A DNA stretch of 64,000 bases from a virus. Shown here one piece after another: positions 63,260 to 64,000 of this stretch; position 1 is the stretch's first letter; each line of letters opens with the position of its first letter. The notes under the pieces are model-generated. The model saw only the letters and a list, made by a program, of their open reading frames with translations. It did no database searches and was not told the DNA's origin. Made by a program: the position numbers and the translations under genes. Location of the stretch: IMG/VR virus record IMGVR_UViG_3300021420_000001, positions 47,481 to 111,480 of that record; one strand, 5' to 3'.

Positions 63260-63295
63260 CGCGAACAACATTCAGGTCCAGCTTAGTTGTTCGCG
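63260..63295 (+). other. Perfect 10-bp hairpin between primase and sigma-like gene
   Basis: CGCGAACAAC (63260-63269) and GTTGTTCGCG (63286-63295) with a 16-base loop, followed by a smaller CTCTG/CAGAG stem. No U-tract. May delimit or protect transcripts; possibly also a binding site. Confidence 0.6.
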
Positions 63296-63378
63296 GATCT
63301 CTCCTAGCTCTGCGGCGGGGCAGAGTCATCCAGGCACCCCGTCCCACCTTTCCTTTCTCGAGTCTGAGGGGACTTGAT

Positions 63379-63927
63379 ATGACAAAGAAAACCGCAAGCG
63401 TAGTGCCGGTCTCGCTGCGTGTGATGGACAAGGGCGCAGTCGGTTGGATGGTCAGTTATGCCAAGAAGAACTATTGGCGCGTTGCGGCGCACTTTGACTT
63501 CGATGATCTCCTACAGGAAGGTCGGGAATGTTACTACTACGTGTTAGCACACTATCCGAACGTCACCGATCGTCCTCATATCATGTCCCTTTTCCAACGC
63601 ACATTCTTTTCCCGCATCCAGGATTTGGCCAACAAGAAGACCAAACAGATCGACCAATGCGAAGGTGATCTGACCTACGACAACGAATTGTATATCGCGG
63701 TCCCTGAACTGGCGACGTTGACGGCCCTCCTTTCGCAGGCGCCTCCCGCCATCAAAAAGGTACTGGAACTCTTTACGACCGAAGCCGGATGCAAAAGGTT
63801 GCGTTCGGAACTCCGCATTGATCGGAGCGGGCACAAGGAAACGCTCAACGAGCGACTCTGTCGGCTCGCCGGGCTCGATCCCGAAGCCCATGACATGGTC
63901 GAAACTTTCCAGAATTACTTCTCCTAA
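63379..63927 (+). CDS. Sigma-factor-like protein
   Basis: 182 residues from ATG 63379 with GAGGGGA upstream. VGWMVSYAKKNYWRVAAHFD followed by FDDLLQEGRECYYYVLAHYP matches sigma region 2, including the DLLQEG core; the next helix is LFQRTFFSRIQDLANKKTK. Region 4 is not clear; the C-terminus (PPAIKKVLELFTTEAGCKRL; NERLCRLAGLD) is helical. Could direct polymerase to phage late promoters, or be a divergent sigma-like regulator. Confidence 0.65.
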   Translation: MTKKTASVVPVSLRVMDKGAVGWMVSYAKKNYWRVAAHFDFDDLLQEGRECYYYVLAHYPNVTDRPHIMSLFQRTFFSRIQDLANKKTKQIDQCEGDLTYDNELYIAVPELATLTALLSQAPPAIKKVLELFTTEAGCKRLRSELRIDRSGHKETLNERLCRLAGLDPEAHDMVETFQNYFS

Positions 63928-63946
63928 AGTCACGTATGTCCTAGTT

Positions 63947-64000
63947 ATGCCTTTCCCTACCCGTGACGATATCATCTACCAATCCACCAAGACCTACGTC
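63947..64000 (+). CDS. Partial CDS, right edge
   Basis: An ATG at 63947 opens a frame (MPFPTRDDIIYQSTKTYV) running off the end of the window, 19 bases after the sigma-like gene. Too short to identify. Confidence 0.5.
   Translation, partial: MPFPTRDDIIYQSTKTYV

Noticed and set aside
1-64000. Integrase, CRISPR array, toxin-antitoxin or DNA polymerase genes
   Set aside because: None could be supported by motifs in either strand of this window; regularly spaced repeats of CRISPR type are absent (the cassette leaders are irregularly spaced and precede genes).

Overview
The window reads as about 64 kb of a lytic-looking, tailed double-stranded DNA phage genome. Genes are dense, mostly 60-300 codons, and joined by ATGA/GTGA stop-start overlaps. 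Two features point to an alphaproteobacterial and probably Rhizobiales host (Bradyrhizobium-like). One is a phage GcrA homologue, a regulator family confined to Alphaproteobacteria. The other is a signal-peptide protein whose mature start has the ADMLVKAP signature of rhizobial outer-membrane beta-barrels. No integrase, intact tRNA gene or CRISPR array was seen. Both ends of the window cut through genes.

Layout: everything from 1 to about 46.9 kb is transcribed leftward and almost everything from 47.1 to 64 kb rightward. In leftward transcription order the first arm carries: ProQ (46.9); a gene-poor patch with a candidate small RNA (46.2-46.34); metabolic and regulatory genes (45.7-38.4: nucleotidyltransferase, small gene cluster, HD alarmone-hydrolase-like protein, QueF, amidoligase, tyrosine phosphatase, NusG/RfaH-like factor, PAPS-reductase-like protein); packaging and head genes (38-19.3: HTH and small-terminase candidates, cold-shock protein, TerL, portal, Mu F-like protein, an outer-membrane-protein moron, a multidomain Nudix/protease, scaffold, cement-like protein, DUF2184 capsid protein, head-tail connector); receptor-binding and virion-surface proteins (19.3-11.8, including a glycosidase-like spike and a 978-residue glycine-rich fibre); and a glycan-modification island (11.7-0). 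That island holds an alpha/beta hydrolase, three GT-B-like and one GT-A-like glycosyltransferases, three methyltransferases, a 2-oxoglutarate oxygenase and a two-subunit thiamine-diphosphate enzyme.

The right arm is replication and early takeover: QueE, DnaB-like helicase, GcrA, DpdA (DNA 7-deazaguanine transglycosylase family), SNF2-type helicase, an HNH gene inserted at the helicase 3' end, then a 6-kb array of small genes (55.7-61.7). Ten genes of that array are preceded by near-identical ACATAGGAGAGAGAA leaders, usually following an intergenic hairpin. A primase and a sigma-factor-like protein come last.

How the genes may work together: QueE, QueF and DpdA imply 7-deazaguanine-modified phage DNA. 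ProQ, NusG-like, Csp, GcrA, sigma-like and alarmone-hydrolase-like proteins form an unusually broad set for redirecting host gene expression. The glycan island and spike genes imply active modification or degradation of surface polysaccharide. The most unusual items are the minimal split TPP enzyme, the hairpin-plus-leader gene cassettes, the Nudix/Cys4/HHE/DUF2213 fusion, and the HNH insertion with a leftover helicase tail. All assignments come from reading motifs by eye; no database search was run.
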